NCBI RefSeq assembly: GCF_947504225.1
Contig: NZ_CANNGT010000015.1
Span: forward strand, 1 to 48,828
Direction: 5' to 3'
Source: Brumimicrobium ulvae
GTDB taxonomy: Bacteria; Bacteroidota; Bacteroidia; Flavobacteriales_D; Crocinitomicaceae
DNA length: 48,828 bases
This document shows, one piece after another, positions 33,162-42,758 of the stretch. A program made the translations under genes and the position numbers. Each line of letters starts with the position of its first letter. The stretch's first letter is position 1. Under the pieces are notes generated by a model that worked only from the letters and a program-made list of their open reading frames with translations, had not been told where the DNA came from and did not search any database.

Positions 33162-33719
33162 ATGAAAAATATAGACAAAAAAAGTTTGGAGAATGCCTAT
33201 CTCTTATTTGAAACAGGCGACATTAATAATATTGAAATTGGCACAACTAAAGGGCTACAACAAATACACAGCTACCTGTTTGACAAGTTATACGATTTTG
33301 CAGGTCAGGTACGTAAAAAAAATATAGCAAAAGGAGGTTTTAGATTTGCAAACACACTATATCTGAACGAAGTTTTAGCGAAAGTTGAACAGATGCCCGA
33401 AAATACCTTTGAGGAAATTATCGCTAAATATGTAGAGATGAATATTGCTCATCCCTTTATGGAAGGAAACGGTAGAACAATGCGGATATGGTTAGATATG
33501 ATTTTAAAAAGTAGATTAAAGAAAGTTGTAAACTGGCAATTCGTTGATAAGACACTCTATTTACAAGCAATGGAGAGAAGCCCCATAAATGATTTAGAAA
33601 TAAGAACATTACTTTTAGCAAATTTGACAGAAGAAATAGACAATAGAGAAATTATATTTAAAGGCATAGAACAGTCCTACTATTATGAAGGGTACGAAAA
33701 AGATGACGATATTGAATGA
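33162..33719 (+). CDS. Class III Fic protein (AMP-transferase) with C-terminal inhibitory helix
   Basis: 185 residues. The Fic core motif is HPFMEGNGR (97-105), complete with catalytic H97 and the anion-binding GNGR, so AMP transfer is expected. Near the C-terminus SYYYEG (172-177) matches the class III self-inhibitory motif S/T-x3-E-G/N, as in the Neisseria NmFic protein of similar size. Activity should therefore depend on oligomer state. The ATG at 33162 lies eight bases after TATATTTG, a -7 box, so the leader would be very short. It sits in cassette D behind a purine-rich stretch (33093-33145). The target is unknown. Confidence 0.9.
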   Translation: MKNIDKKSLENAYLLFETGDINNIEIGTTKGLQQIHSYLFDKLYDFAGQVRKKNIAKGGFRFANTLYLNEVLAKVEQMPENTFEEIIAKYVEMNIAHPFMEGNGRTMRIWLDMILKSRLKKVVNWQFVDKTLYLQAMERSPINDLEIRTLLLANLTEEIDNREIIFKGIEQSYYYEGYEKDDDIE

Positions 33720-33770
33720 CAAACTTATATGGATTATACGCTGATAGAAAATGATAATGCCAGCTGGTAT

Positions 33771-33896
33771 ATGCGGTAATATTTCAGGTGGAGGGAAGGT
33801 TTAAACATTTGGTTTTTAGCTTTCTATCAAGTTTTTAACGGCGGGAAAGTTTTAAGTTCCTTTACGCCGCCCGAAATGTACCACCGTCCGTTATCC
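33771..33896 (+). other. Possible degenerate attC-like site closing cassette D
   Basis: Nested pairs GGTGG/CCACC (33787/33881), ACATTT/AAATGT (33805/33874), and GGCGG/CCGCC with AAAG/CTTT (33840-33871) lead to GTTATCC at 33890. The expected partner of the cassette start GTTGCGTGC (GCACGCAAC) is not present; only GCGGTAAT at 33774 lies in its place. The site is therefore decayed or not an attC. Confidence 0.35.
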
Positions 33897-33976
33897 TTAT
33901 AAACACCCCAACAAAACAAATCAGAACCACCAAAACTTAACTCCAAAAGAAAAAGATTAAAGAAACACCACAAACA

Positions 33977-34525
33977 ATGAACAACTCCTCTTTCAAAGCT
34001 GAATTAACCCAATGGCTAGCTCATTCTAAAAAAGCATTGCAAAACACCAACTCTTTCTCTAACGAAGAAGTTCAAACCATTCAAGCTGAAATAGAAAAAA
34101 GAGAAGCGTTGGCCAATGAATTAAAAACTGCTAATTCTTCTAAAAACGCAGTAGCGTTTGAAGGGTCTTACAACATTATTGGGTTGAATCAGGATGAAAG
34201 ACAAGGTCGTTATTTTGGTTTTCTCCATATTTCAAAAGTTAGTGAGATCAGAGTAAATGCAGAATGGGTCATCAGTGGAGAGCAGGTACAGCAAGGAAGT
34301 GGATTTTATCATGGTGATACGCTCGTCATTAATTTCTCTTACGTAGGCGAAGTAGAAAATGCAGGTAAAACCTACAAAGGTGTTGTCGTTTACAAACTGA
34401 TCAACGATTCAATTTTAACAGGGTTTTGGTCAGAAAAACATGGAAATGATGAGTTTCTTGGGTTTGAAGAAGGACGGAAATTGAAAGCTTCTGAAACAAT
34501 TTGGGAACAAGCAAAAATGAATTGA
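33977..34525 (+). CDS. Hypothetical protein, helical N-terminus and beta-rich C-terminus
   Basis: 182 residues. Residues 1-55 form a charged helical hairpin (AHSKKALQ, EEVQTIQAEIEKREALANEL). Residues 60-165 form a beta-rich domain with FEGSYNIIGLNQDERQGRYF, INFSYVGEVENAGKTYKGVV and SILTGFWSEKHG, which resembles a lipocalin-like or ligand-binding barrel. There is no signal peptide. The flanks GTTATC (33890) and GATAAC (34526-34531) are complementary, so it may be the cargo of a fifth, weakly preserved cassette. The function is unknown. Confidence 0.55.
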   Translation: MNNSSFKAELTQWLAHSKKALQNTNSFSNEEVQTIQAEIEKREALANELKTANSSKNAVAFEGSYNIIGLNQDERQGRYFGFLHISKVSEIRVNAEWVISGEQVQQGSGFYHGDTLVINFSYVGEVENAGKTYKGVVVYKLINDSILTGFWSEKHGNDEFLGFEEGRKLKASETIWEQAKMN

Positions 34526-34830
34526 GATAACTTATAGAGCAATAAAATTCAGCGTATAATTGGCGACTCTACAAAGGTACTGCCGGAAAAACAGATCAGA
34601 TTTAAACATATTCGTCCAATAGATCATTAGAGTTAGAAGTTATTGAATAAAAATGGGCTAAGCTTTCACTTACCCCGAAATTTCATTGCTTTGATTTGAA
34701 TAATTAGCAATACTATTATTGTTTCTAATCACTTAACATTTGAAGGAATAGAAATGTTTAACAAATTTCAATGATTTTGTATGAAAAGCACAAATCCCTA
34801 TTTCGACTCTAAAAAAGTATACAATCCTTT
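34526..34830. other. Region after the possible fifth cassette
   Basis: GATAAC directly follows the stop of the preceding gene. ATTGG-CGA near 34558 pairs with TCG-TCCAAT near 34612, and GTTAGAAG follows at 34632. These are weak traces of another attC-like site. No gene is supported in the rest. Confidence 0.3.
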
Positions 34831-35691
34831 TTATTTACACTTTTTAAGCTCTTTATCAAATTTTTTCTGACCAATTCTTTGTACAATCCTATCACAGTAG
34901 AGTAAACCAAACAAGTTTTCATTTTCTTCTTTTGTGAAATTCCATGTTATCATCGTTTCTCCACCAGTTATAACGCCATTAATAATTGGTGTACTTAGCG
35001 CTTTATTTTCAGATATTATTGAAATGAACTTACCAATGTTTTTCTTGGTCATCTTTCGCCAAAGCTCACTTCCTTCTTCCTCAAAACTAACAGCAACAAA
35101 TTCTCCTTTGTTATAATCATTACTGCTAATTCTTACCGTTTCAATGTTTTTATTTGTCAGTAGTTCATCCTTCTCTTGTTCTTCTTTTACGATGTACAAT
35201 GTAAAATAGAGTTCTTCGTTATCATATATATCGTTTGATTTTAAGCTCCAAATAAATCGAAGTCGGTCTTCGATAAGTTCATTATTTTCTTTCAAAAATT
35301 GAATATATATAGAATTGATTAAAGCAGTGTCCTCCTCTTTTGCGTAGCCAATTTCAGGACTATCTTGATAGTAATTATCGGCTGAAAGGTTCAGATTGTA
35401 AAACTCAGAAAGATAATTGTAATCTGTTTGCTTTAGATAACGCTCAACCAATAATGTATCCCAGAATATACCATTTGAAATTTCATGAAGTTGTGATCCT
35501 GAAAAAGCCTCCTTAAATTCTAACAATGGGGTCCTGTAATCAGAATCAGTGATATTGTACTCAATGCAATTGCAAATTGGATTTTTTTGACTAAAACACA
35601 CTGTTGCTATATACAGCATGAAAAATAATAGAAATAGATTTTTCAAAATAGTTATTTTATTAAAGTTGTAATTATTGAAGGAGTTGAGCAA
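34831..35691 (-). CDS. Hypothetical secreted protein
   Basis: 286 residues. A hydrophobic stretch at about 16-33 (LKNLFLLFFMLYIATVCF) ending SQ reads as a signal peptide; the start may be a later codon. The mature part begins with CNC and is acidic with many Asp, Glu, Tyr and Asn. A loosely TonB-like C-terminal half is possible (ISSNDYNKGEFVAVSFEEEG, PIINGVITGGETMITWNFTK). No family is recognised. It points against the cassette genes and probably belongs to the flanking chromosome. Confidence 0.55.
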   Translation of the reverse strand: MLNSFNNYNFNKITILKNLFLLFFMLYIATVCFSQKNPICNCIEYNITDSDYRTPLLEFKEAFSGSQLHEISNGIFWDTLLVERYLKQTDYNYLSEFYNLNLSADNYYQDSPEIGYAKEEDTALINSIYIQFLKENNELIEDRLRFIWSLKSNDIYDNEELYFTLYIVKEEQEKDELLTNKNIETVRISSNDYNKGEFVAVSFEEEGSELWRKMTKKNIGKFISIISENKALSTPIINGVITGGETMITWNFTKEENENLFGLLYCDRIVQRIGQKKFDKELKKCK

Positions 35692-35771
35692 AATTAGAAT
35701 TTATGGAATAATACTGAATCTAAATACTCAGAACTCCTCATTACTTTCCGATCAATAAACACAAATCCTCC

Positions 35772-36167
35772 TTATACCATTTTAGATATTCCTCCACCTT
35801 CAACAATCTCCCTTCCGAAAGGTTTTAAGGCCAGTTTCGCCATTTTAAAATGTTGTCTTGCCCATGGAATACCTACCATCGAAATAGCAAAGATTATTCC
35901 CAGAACAAAATGGGATAAAAAGATCCAAACTCCTCCCACCAAGAACCAAATTACATTCATGGTTATAGATAAACCTGAGTTTGAATTTTCAATCACCCGC
36001 GTTTCTCTACCAAATGGCCATAAAGCTAAACCTGCCAATTTTAAAGTTTGTAAACCGAAAGGAATTCCAATACTGCTTACAAAAAGCAATAGACTCGAAA
36101 TAAGATATTCTATAGCAATAGCGAGTCCGCCAAAGATTACCCAAATAAGATTTCCTATAAAATTCAT
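35772..36167 (-). CDS. yccF: YccF domain inner-membrane protein
   Basis: 131 residues with two YccF (DUF307) repeats. Each is a pair of hydrophobic segments ending in IPFGLQTLKLAGLALWPFGRE and IPWARQHFKMAKLALKPFGRE, so the fold repeats internally. Four membrane segments are predicted. The family is common and its role is not established. It lies 126 bases after the carbonic anhydrase gene on the same strand. Confidence 0.88.
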   Translation of the reverse strand: MNFIGNLIWVIFGGLAIAIEYLISSLLLFVSSIGIPFGLQTLKLAGLALWPFGRETRVIENSNSGLSITMNVIWFLVGGVWIFLSHFVLGIIFAISMVGIPWARQHFKMAKLALKPFGREIVEGGGISKMV

Positions 36168-36293
36168 GTAATAAAGGCTTAAGTCTAACTATTATTTCCA
36201 CTAAAGTTAGACAATCCTTATTTGATTTAATCATTTTTAATGAAAAATCATTAATAACAATACTGCGAATAATATTGAAAACCTCGTACAATT

Positions 36294-36920
36294 CTATCCC
36301 AAACGATAAATCTCTTTGATTTCTTTCAAGATGCTATCAAAATCAATATTTAGATCGATTAATTTACCCGAATGAATATCAAAAACCCAACCGTGAACAG
36401 CTATTTCTCTTACTTTAGAAGCTTTTTGAACTGCAGCAGTTTTAATTACGTTGATGCATTGCTCCTGAACATTCAATTCAACCAAACGTTTATACCTTTC
36501 CTCTTCGTTCTCGATGGCATTTAATTCTTTTTCATGGATTCTATAAACATCTCTAATGTTTCTCAACCAAGGATTCAACAATCCTAAATCTGCCGGTTGC
36601 ATGGCCGCTTTAACTCCTCCACAATAGTAATGTCCACAAACCACAATTAATTTAACCTCAAGGTGTTTTACCGCATAATCTATAACTGACATTGCGCTTA
36701 AGTCTGTGTTTGGAACCATGTTGGCAATATTCCTATGAACAAAAGCATCTCCTGGGTCTACTCCCATTAACTCCTCTGCTGTAACTCTACTGTCTGAACA
36801 TCCTATGTAAAGAATCTCTGGATTTTGACCTTTTGATAAGTTCTCAAAATACTGAGCATCCAGGTTTAATTTTTTCTGTACCCAACTTCTATTGTTCTTG
36901 AAAATTTGTTCAATATCCAT
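36294..36920 (-). CDS. can: Beta-class carbonic anhydrase
   Basis: A 208-residue zinc enzyme that interconverts CO2 and bicarbonate. Zinc ligands are C41 (YIGCSDSR), H97 and C100 (VVCGHYYCGG). D43 and R45 form the catalytic dyad of the beta class, and VHRNIANMV is the conserved region between them. The length and motifs match E. coli Can. It is cytoplasmic. It is the first gene before yccF on the minus strand, and CAAAAATA at 36960-36967 reads as a -7 box (TATTTTTG) for it on that strand. Confidence 0.93.
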   Translation of the reverse strand: MDIEQIFKNNRSWVQKKLNLDAQYFENLSKGQNPEILYIGCSDSRVTAEELMGVDPGDAFVHRNIANMVPNTDLSAMSVIDYAVKHLEVKLIVVCGHYYCGGVKAAMQPADLGLLNPWLRNIRDVYRIHEKELNAIENEEERYKRLVELNVQEQCINVIKTAAVQKASKVREIAVHGWVFDIHSGKLIDLNIDFDSILKEIKEIYRLG

Positions 36921-37196
36921 ACGCGTAATTTTTATCTTGTAGATTTTTTAAATATGAAACAAAAATAAATCGTTTTCAGTGAAATCCTAAGTAAATTGCA
37001 ATAAAAACTGTTGATGATAAAAATATCTAGTTTTATCTTTACGCATTCTAATAGAATGATAAGTATCGAAAAAGTCTAAGGTAAATGTTAGGGTATAAAT
37101 AGCATGTAATCAGAATATATTTAGCAACAAAGAAAGTTAGCTCCTTAAAATCAATATTTTAACAGATTTCTTCTCCGTTTCTCAACTTTTTTTACT

Positions 37197-37204
37197 TATG
37201 TTTG
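37197..37204 (+). promoter_or_regulatory. -7 box of the copper efflux operon
   Basis: TATGTTTG fits TAnnTTTG and lies 16 bases before the ATG at 37220. An in-frame TTG at 37202 lies within the box, so the ATG is the better start. Confidence 0.5.
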
Positions 37205-37219
37205 TTATTATTATCAGCA

Positions 37220-37657
37220 ATGCTAAAAAGAATTTTATCCATATCACTGATGCTCGTTATCCTCGTTTTAAACCTTGGACTAACGCACATTACGCATTAT
37301 TGCGGTGGTGAAGCGGTAGAATATACCTTTAGTTTGGTTCATTCAGATTTAAGTTGCGGTATGACTCCTTCTGAAATGGAAGATTGTACAAATGTTGATC
37401 ATAACGAACACAAAGAATCCATTCAAAAGAAAGGATGTTGCGAAAACGAATATACTTCAATTGCTGCAGACATTGACTATAATCAATCCCAAGTTACTTC
37501 AATTCCACATTTAGACTTTAAATTTGTGATGGCATTTGCTTACTCTTTTGTAAGCAACAACTTGTTTTTGAAAAAAGACAAACCTTCATTTGAATCTTAT
37601 CGCCCCCCTAGTCTTGATCGAGATATTTCTGTCTTGCATCAAGTATTCATCATTTAG
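37220..37657 (+). CDS. HYC_CC_PP family protein, first gene of the copper efflux operon
   Basis: 145 residues with a signal-anchor helix (MLKRILSISLMLVILVLNLG). It shows the family signature in order: HYCGGE, a paired-cysteine region (LSCGM, EDC, KKGCCENE) and a Pro-Pro element near the end (YRPPSLDRD). These proteins occur at the head of Bacteroidota heavy-metal efflux operons. The cysteines and the His-rich part suggest periplasmic copper or silver binding, which is an inference. The next gene, cusA, begins 97 bases downstream. Confidence 0.8.
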   Translation: MLKRILSISLMLVILVLNLGLTHITHYCGGEAVEYTFSLVHSDLSCGMTPSEMEDCTNVDHNEHKESIQKKGCCENEYTSIAADIDYNQSQVTSIPHLDFKFVMAFAYSFVSNNLFLKKDKPSFESYRPPSLDRDISVLHQVFII

Positions 37658-37754
37658 AATAACAAAAGATTAAACTTTCATCTGATCTAGATTGAAAGAA
37701 GAGGATGTTTTTCGCATTCCTCAATAAATATATTATTCATTTTAATTGATTGTT

Positions 37755-40700
37755 ATGTTGAATAGAATTATAAAATACTTTCTTGAAAACAAGTTAGTAA
37801 CCTTTTTGATATTAGTTTTATTTATAGGATGGGGATTGGTTACTTCTCCGTTCAATTGGAAAACAGGGTTCCTTCCCTCAGATCCAGTAGCCGTTGATGC
37901 TATTCCTGATATTGGAGAAAATCAACAAATTGTTTTTACCGAATGGATGGGAAGATCTCCTCAAGATATCGAGGATCAAATTACTTATCCTTTAACTACT
38001 TCTTTACTGGGAATTCCAGGAGTAAAATCGATTCGGAGCTCTTCCATATTCGGATTCAGTAGCATCTATATTATTTTCGATGAAGATGTTGAATTCTATT
38101 GGTCAAGATCAAGAATAATTGAGAAGCTGAATTCGCTTCCTTCAAATTTACTTCCTGATGATGTTCAACCTGCTCTGGGACCTGATGCTACGGCGTTGGG
38201 GCAAGTATATTGGTACACACTAGAAGGACGTGACAAAGATGGGAATCCAACTGGCGGTTGGGATTTACATGAAATCAGAACGGTACAAGATTTCTTTGTG
38301 AAATACAACCTTAATGCGGTGGAAGGAGTTTCTGAAGTGGCTTCCATTGGAGGTTATGTTCAAGAATATCAAATCGATGTAGATCCCGATGCCTTGAAAA
38401 CTTATGATATCCCACTTTATGATGTGATGAATGCGGTAAAGAAATCAAATCGAGATATTGGAGCCAAAACCATTGAAATCAATAAAGCGGAGTACTTGGT
38501 AAGAGGTCTTGGATATGTGGAAAGTATCGAGGATATCGAAAAAGCTGTGGTTACGGTAAATGACAATGTTCCCATTAGAATCAAAGACATTGCGGTGGTA
38601 AACTTGGGACCTTCTACCCGACGTGGATTATTAGATAAAGACGGTGCTGAAGTTGTAGGTGGTGTTGCTGTGGCAAGATACGGAGCTAATCCTTTACAAG
38701 TTATCAATAATATTAAAGATAAAGCAGATGAAATTGCCAGTGGATTACCCAAGAAAACCTTAGCCGATGGAACAGAAAGTCAATTGACTATTGTGCCTTT
38801 TTATGACCGAACGGAACTCATCAATGAAACCATTGGAACCTTGGAAGAAGCATTGTCACTCGAATTATTGATTGTGGTTTTAGTCGTTGTGGTGATGGTA
38901 CTCAATTTACGCGCTTCCATTCTTATTTCAAGTTTGCTTCCTGTTGCCATCTTGATGGTTTTTATTGCCATGCGCTATTTCAATGTCGATGCCAATATTG
39001 TAGCCTTATCGGGAATTGCAATTGCCATTGGAACCATGGTCGATTTGGGAATTATTCTCTCTGAAAACGTCATAAAACACATTAAAGAATCTCCCAAAAG
39101 CCAAAAACTAATTGATACGGTCTATAATGGAGTGGCAGAAGTAAGTTCAGCTATTTTGACAGCGGTAACCACAACAATTGTGAGTTTTATCCCTGTCTTT
39201 ACCATGGAAGCTGCAGAAGGAAAACTATTCCGTCCTTTAGCGTTTACAAAAACCTTTGCGCTTTTGGCTTCCTTAATTGTCGTTTTGATAATTCTTCCCA
39301 CCCTTGCTCATTTAGTTTTTAAAATTAACATCAAGAAAAACACCAAAGGAATTGTACTCAATACACTGCTAATTGTAGGTGGGTTATTTGTTGCTATGTG
39401 GATGAGTTTGTGGGGCGGTTTAACTTTGTTGGCTTTTGGAATAGCTTGGTTTATCACCGAGTACAGCAAACAAAATCGAATCTCCAAAAACCTTACGGTA
39501 TATATCACCGTGGTTTCTGTAGTTTGGTTGTTAGCCAAATATTGGATGCCACTAGGTCCAAGCAATTCTCTTTTTATGAACTTCTTGTTCGTAGGACTTA
39601 TTGTCACGTTAATTCTAGGAGCTTTCTATTTCCTTGAAAAGTATTATACCAAAATCTTACATTGGTGCTTGAACAATAAAGTCAAGTTTTTACTAATTCC
39701 TTCGTTCTTAATTCTGTTTGGAGCCACAATTTGGATGGGATTCAACACAATGTTTGGATTTATAGCCACTGGATTTGACAAAGTTGGAGTCAACATTCGA
39801 ACGACTTCAGTTTGGTCTGGACTCAACCATTCTATGCCTGGTCTAGGAAAAGAGTTCATGCCATCCTTAGATGAAGGAAGCTTTTTACTGATGCCGACTT
39901 CCATGCCACATGCGGGAATTGAGCAAAACAAACAAGTAATTCAACAATTAGATATGCTTTTGGCTAATATTCCAGAAGTTGAATTGTCAGTGGGGAAAAT
40001 GGGAAGGGTTGAGTCTGCCTTAGATCCTGCTCCAATTTCAATGTATGAGAATGTCATAAATTACAAATCAGAATACATTCTCAACAAGAAAGGTCACCGT
40101 GAACGCTTTAAAGTAGATGAGGACAATAACTTTATTCTAAAAAATAGCGATACACTCAGTACTGAAGAAGCAATTCATAAAAATATTGGCCGAGAAGACT
40201 TAATTTCAGACGATTCAGGACAGTATTTCCGAAATTGGAGAGAGAACATTCGTTCTCCAGATGATATTTGGGATGAAATAATTAAAGTGACAAATATTCC
40301 AGGAGTAACTTCTGCACCAAAACTTCAACCGATTGAAACACGATTAGTGATGCTTCAAACGGGAATGAGAGCACCAATGGGAATCAAAGTTTTTGGTCCG
40401 GATCTCGAAACCATTGAGAAATTTGGAATGGAACTGGAAGCTATTCTAAAAGAAGTTCCTTCGGTAAAGAAAGAAGCTGTATTTGCGGACAGAATTGTAG
40501 GTAAACCTTATTTACATTTCGATATTGATAGAGATGCTATTTCCAGGTATGGATTGAATATTGAAGATGTGCAACAAACCTTGGAAACGGCTGTTGGTGG
40601 AATGGAAATTACGTCAACTGTAGAAGGACGTAAAAGATTTCCTGTGCGTGTACGCTATCCACGAGAACTCCGCGATGATCCTAGTCAGCTGGAGAAAGTA

Positions 40701-41552
40701 TTTGTACCCACTCCAACGGGAGTTCAAGTTCCATTGATTGAATTGGTGGATATTGAATATGTTCGAGGTCCACAAATGATAAAAAGTGAAAATACCTTTC
40801 TCGTAGGTTTTGTACTCTTCGACAAAAAAGATGGCGCTGCGGAAGTAGATGTTGTGGAAGATGCACAGCGTTTTATTAAAGACAAAATCGATAATGGTGA
40901 ATTAATCGTTCCAAGCGGAGTGAATTATGAATTCTCTGGAAATTATGAAAATCAAGTGAGGGCTGAAGAACGTTTGGCCATCATTGTTCCGCTGGTGCTT
41001 GTGGTGATTTTCCTCATTCTTTACTTCCAATTTAGATCGGTAAGTACTTCCCTGATGATTTTCACAGGAATTGCCATGGCATTCAGTGGTGGATTCATTA
41101 TTCTTTGGTTCTACGGACAAGATTGGTTCTTGAATTTTAACTTCTTCGGAATGAACATGAGGGAACTCTTCCAAATGAAAGCCGTGAACATGAGTGTCGC
41201 TGTTTGGGTTGGATTTATTGCCTTGTTTGGAATTGCAACAGACGATGGAGTTTTAATGGGAACTTACCTCGACCATAGTTTTAAGAAACACAAAACCACT
41301 ACTTTACCTGAAATTAAAGAAGCGGTAGTGATTGCTGGACAGCGTAGGATCAAACCTGCAATAATGACTTCAGCAACGACCATTATTGCTTTACTCCCGA
41401 TTTTAACCTCGACAGGAAAAGGTTCCGACATCATGATTCCCATGGCAATCCCCGCTTTTGGTGGAATGCTATTGGCTTCGATTACCTATTTTATTGTTCC
41501 AGTTTTATACTACTGGAAAGAGGAACGTAAATTTAAAAAAGAAACGAAATGA
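37755..41552 (+). CDS. cusA: CusA/CzcA-type heavy-metal RND efflux pump
   Basis: 1265 residues from the ATG at 37755; a TTG nine bases earlier is less likely. It is the inner-membrane proton-driven pump of a tripartite Cu(I)/Ag(I) efflux system. Markers are DPVAVDAIPDIGENQQIV near the start, the TM4 motif GIAIAIGTMVDLGII carrying the proton-relay aspartate, and FMPSLDEGSFLLMP. The C-terminal TM block has VGFIALFGIATDDGVLMGTY. It is about 220 residues longer than E. coli CusA. Extra membrane segments lie near residues 535-640, and a soluble insert lies near 765-850. The 3' end overlaps the TolC-like gene by four bases (ATGA). Confidence 0.93.
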   Translation: MLNRIIKYFLENKLVTFLILVLFIGWGLVTSPFNWKTGFLPSDPVAVDAIPDIGENQQIVFTEWMGRSPQDIEDQITYPLTTSLLGIPGVKSIRSSSIFGFSSIYIIFDEDVEFYWSRSRIIEKLNSLPSNLLPDDVQPALGPDATALGQVYWYTLEGRDKDGNPTGGWDLHEIRTVQDFFVKYNLNAVEGVSEVASIGGYVQEYQIDVDPDALKTYDIPLYDVMNAVKKSNRDIGAKTIEINKAEYLVRGLGYVESIEDIEKAVVTVNDNVPIRIKDIAVVNLGPSTRRGLLDKDGAEVVGGVAVARYGANPLQVINNIKDKADEIASGLPKKTLADGTESQLTIVPFYDRTELINETIGTLEEALSLELLIVVLVVVVMVLNLRASILISSLLPVAILMVFIAMRYFNVDANIVALSGIAIAIGTMVDLGIILSENVIKHIKESPKSQKLIDTVYNGVAEVSSAILTAVTTTIVSFIPVFTMEAAEGKLFRPLAFTKTFALLASLIVVLIILPTLAHLVFKINIKKNTKGIVLNTLLIVGGLFVAMWMSLWGGLTLLAFGIAWFITEYSKQNRISKNLTVYITVVSVVWLLAKYWMPLGPSNSLFMNFLFVGLIVTLILGAFYFLEKYYTKILHWCLNNKVKFLLIPSFLILFGATIWMGFNTMFGFIATGFDKVGVNIRTTSVWSGLNHSMPGLGKEFMPSLDEGSFLLMPTSMPHAGIEQNKQVIQQLDMLLANIPEVELSVGKMGRVESALDPAPISMYENVINYKSEYILNKKGHRERFKVDEDNNFILKNSDTLSTEEAIHKNIGREDLISDDSGQYFRNWRENIRSPDDIWDEIIKVTNIPGVTSAPKLQPIETRLVMLQTGMRAPMGIKVFGPDLETIEKFGMELEAILKEVPSVKKEAVFADRIVGKPYLHFDIDRDAISRYGLNIEDVQQTLETAVGGMEITSTVEGRKRFPVRVRYPRELRDDPSQLEKVFVPTPTGVQVPLIELVDIEYVRGPQMIKSENTFLVGFVLFDKKDGAAEVDVVEDAQRFIKDKIDNGELIVPSGVNYEFSGNYENQVRAEERLAIIVPLVLVVIFLILYFQFRSVSTSLMIFTGIAMAFSGGFIILWFYGQDWFLNFNFFGMNMRELFQMKAVNMSVAVWVGFIALFGIATDDGVLMGTYLDHSFKKHKTTTLPEIKEAVVIAGQRRIKPAIMTSATTIIALLPILTSTGKGSDIMIPMAIPAFGGMLLASITYFIVPVLYYWKEERKFKKETK

Positions 41553-42757
41553 GAAATTATATAAACATCTTATTGGCTTTGGTTATAGGAATAAGCGCTA
41601 ATGGAAGTGCTCAGTCTTTGGATCAATATCTAACAGAAGCCGCAGAGAATAATCCGCTTCTAAAAGCGAAATATGCAGACTTCGAAGCTTCAGTGCAAAG
41701 GGTTGCGCAAGTGAATTCCCTTCCAAATCCGAGCATTTCTTTCGGCTATTTAATTAGTCCCTCGACGCCACATCCAGGAACTGAAAAAGCAAGTATTGGC
41801 ATTCGACAAACGATTCCTTGGTTTGGAACGCTTAAAACTTCAGGAAGTGTTTATGAACTTCAGTCAGAAGCTATGTATCATGAATTTATCGATGCGCGAA
41901 ATGAGCTGTTTATGAAAGTGAAATCGGCTTGGTATCCTTTGTATGAAGTCCACCGTGAAATTGAACTTCATAAGGAAAACCGAAAGATTCTGGAGAGTTA
42001 CAAACAACTCGCTACGACAGGATTCAAGGTAGGAAAAAACAGCATGTCAGATGTTATTCGAGTAGATCTGCTGATTGAAGATACAGATACGAAAATCAAA
42101 TTGTTGGAAGATAAAATCAAACCTTTAACGGTTCAGTTTAATCGCTTGCTCAACAGGGAAGATAATTCCGAAATTGAAATGGTAGAGTCAATTGAATTGG
42201 TAGAAATTCCGCTGAATTACAGAAGAGACAGTCTTTTGGTGAGTAATCCGACTTTGCATTCGCTGGACCTAAAACACCAATCCGCACAGGCTTCGGAAGT
42301 ACTGGCGAAGAAAGAAGGTTTACCAGGATTTGGAGTAGGTTTGGATTACGGATTTATGCCCGACGGCAGAAATATGATTATGCCAATGATTAGCGTCACC
42401 CTTCCGATTTACAGAAAAAAATATAAAGCTTTTGCGAAAGAATCACAGTTGAAGCAAGAAGCAATTGAGCATTACAAAAGTGATGTTGAAAATACTTTGA
42501 TTTCAAGTTACGAGCTGACTTTCTATGAATTGAAGAGTGCAAAAGAACAATTGCTTCTCTACGAAAGGCAAATTGAAAAATCAAAACAGATCATCACCCT
42601 ACTCGAAAAAGAATACGGCAATTCAGGGGAAGATTTTGTCGAGATTTTACGCATGCAACAAGAATTAATCAACTACCAAATCGCAGAAGCTACAGCGACA
42701 AAGAATTTCTTTATTGCTTTGGCAAAACTAGATTATTTAACAGCAAAATCAGAATAA
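41549..42757 (+). CDS. TolC-family outer-membrane efflux protein (CusC-like)
   Basis: 402 residues with a signal peptide ending NGSAQS. The paired long helices of TolC proteins are evident: LDQYLTEAAENNPLLKAKYA, NELFMKVKSAWYPLYEVHRE, then a second similar half (HYKSDVENTLISSYELTFYE). It forms the outer-membrane channel for the CusA/CusB pump. The start codon overlaps the cusA stop (ATGA), so translation is coupled. The cusB gene follows one base later. Confidence 0.9.
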   Translation: MRNYINILLALVIGISANGSAQSLDQYLTEAAENNPLLKAKYADFEASVQRVAQVNSLPNPSISFGYLISPSTPHPGTEKASIGIRQTIPWFGTLKTSGSVYELQSEAMYHEFIDARNELFMKVKSAWYPLYEVHREIELHKENRKILESYKQLATTGFKVGKNSMSDVIRVDLLIEDTDTKIKLLEDKIKPLTVQFNRLLNREDNSEIEMVESIELVEIPLNYRRDSLLVSNPTLHSLDLKHQSAQASEVLAKKEGLPGFGVGLDYGFMPDGRNMIMPMISVTLPIYRKKYKAFAKESQLKQEAIEHYKSDVENTLISSYELTFYELKSAKEQLLLYERQIEKSKQIITLLEKEYGNSGEDFVEILRMQQELINYQIAEATATKNFFIALAKLDYLTAKSE

Positions 42758-42758
42758 A

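Noticed and set aside
36007..36291. 94-codon minus-strand frame overlapping yccF
   Set aside because: It lies in another frame over the clear YccF gene and the gap; no motif.
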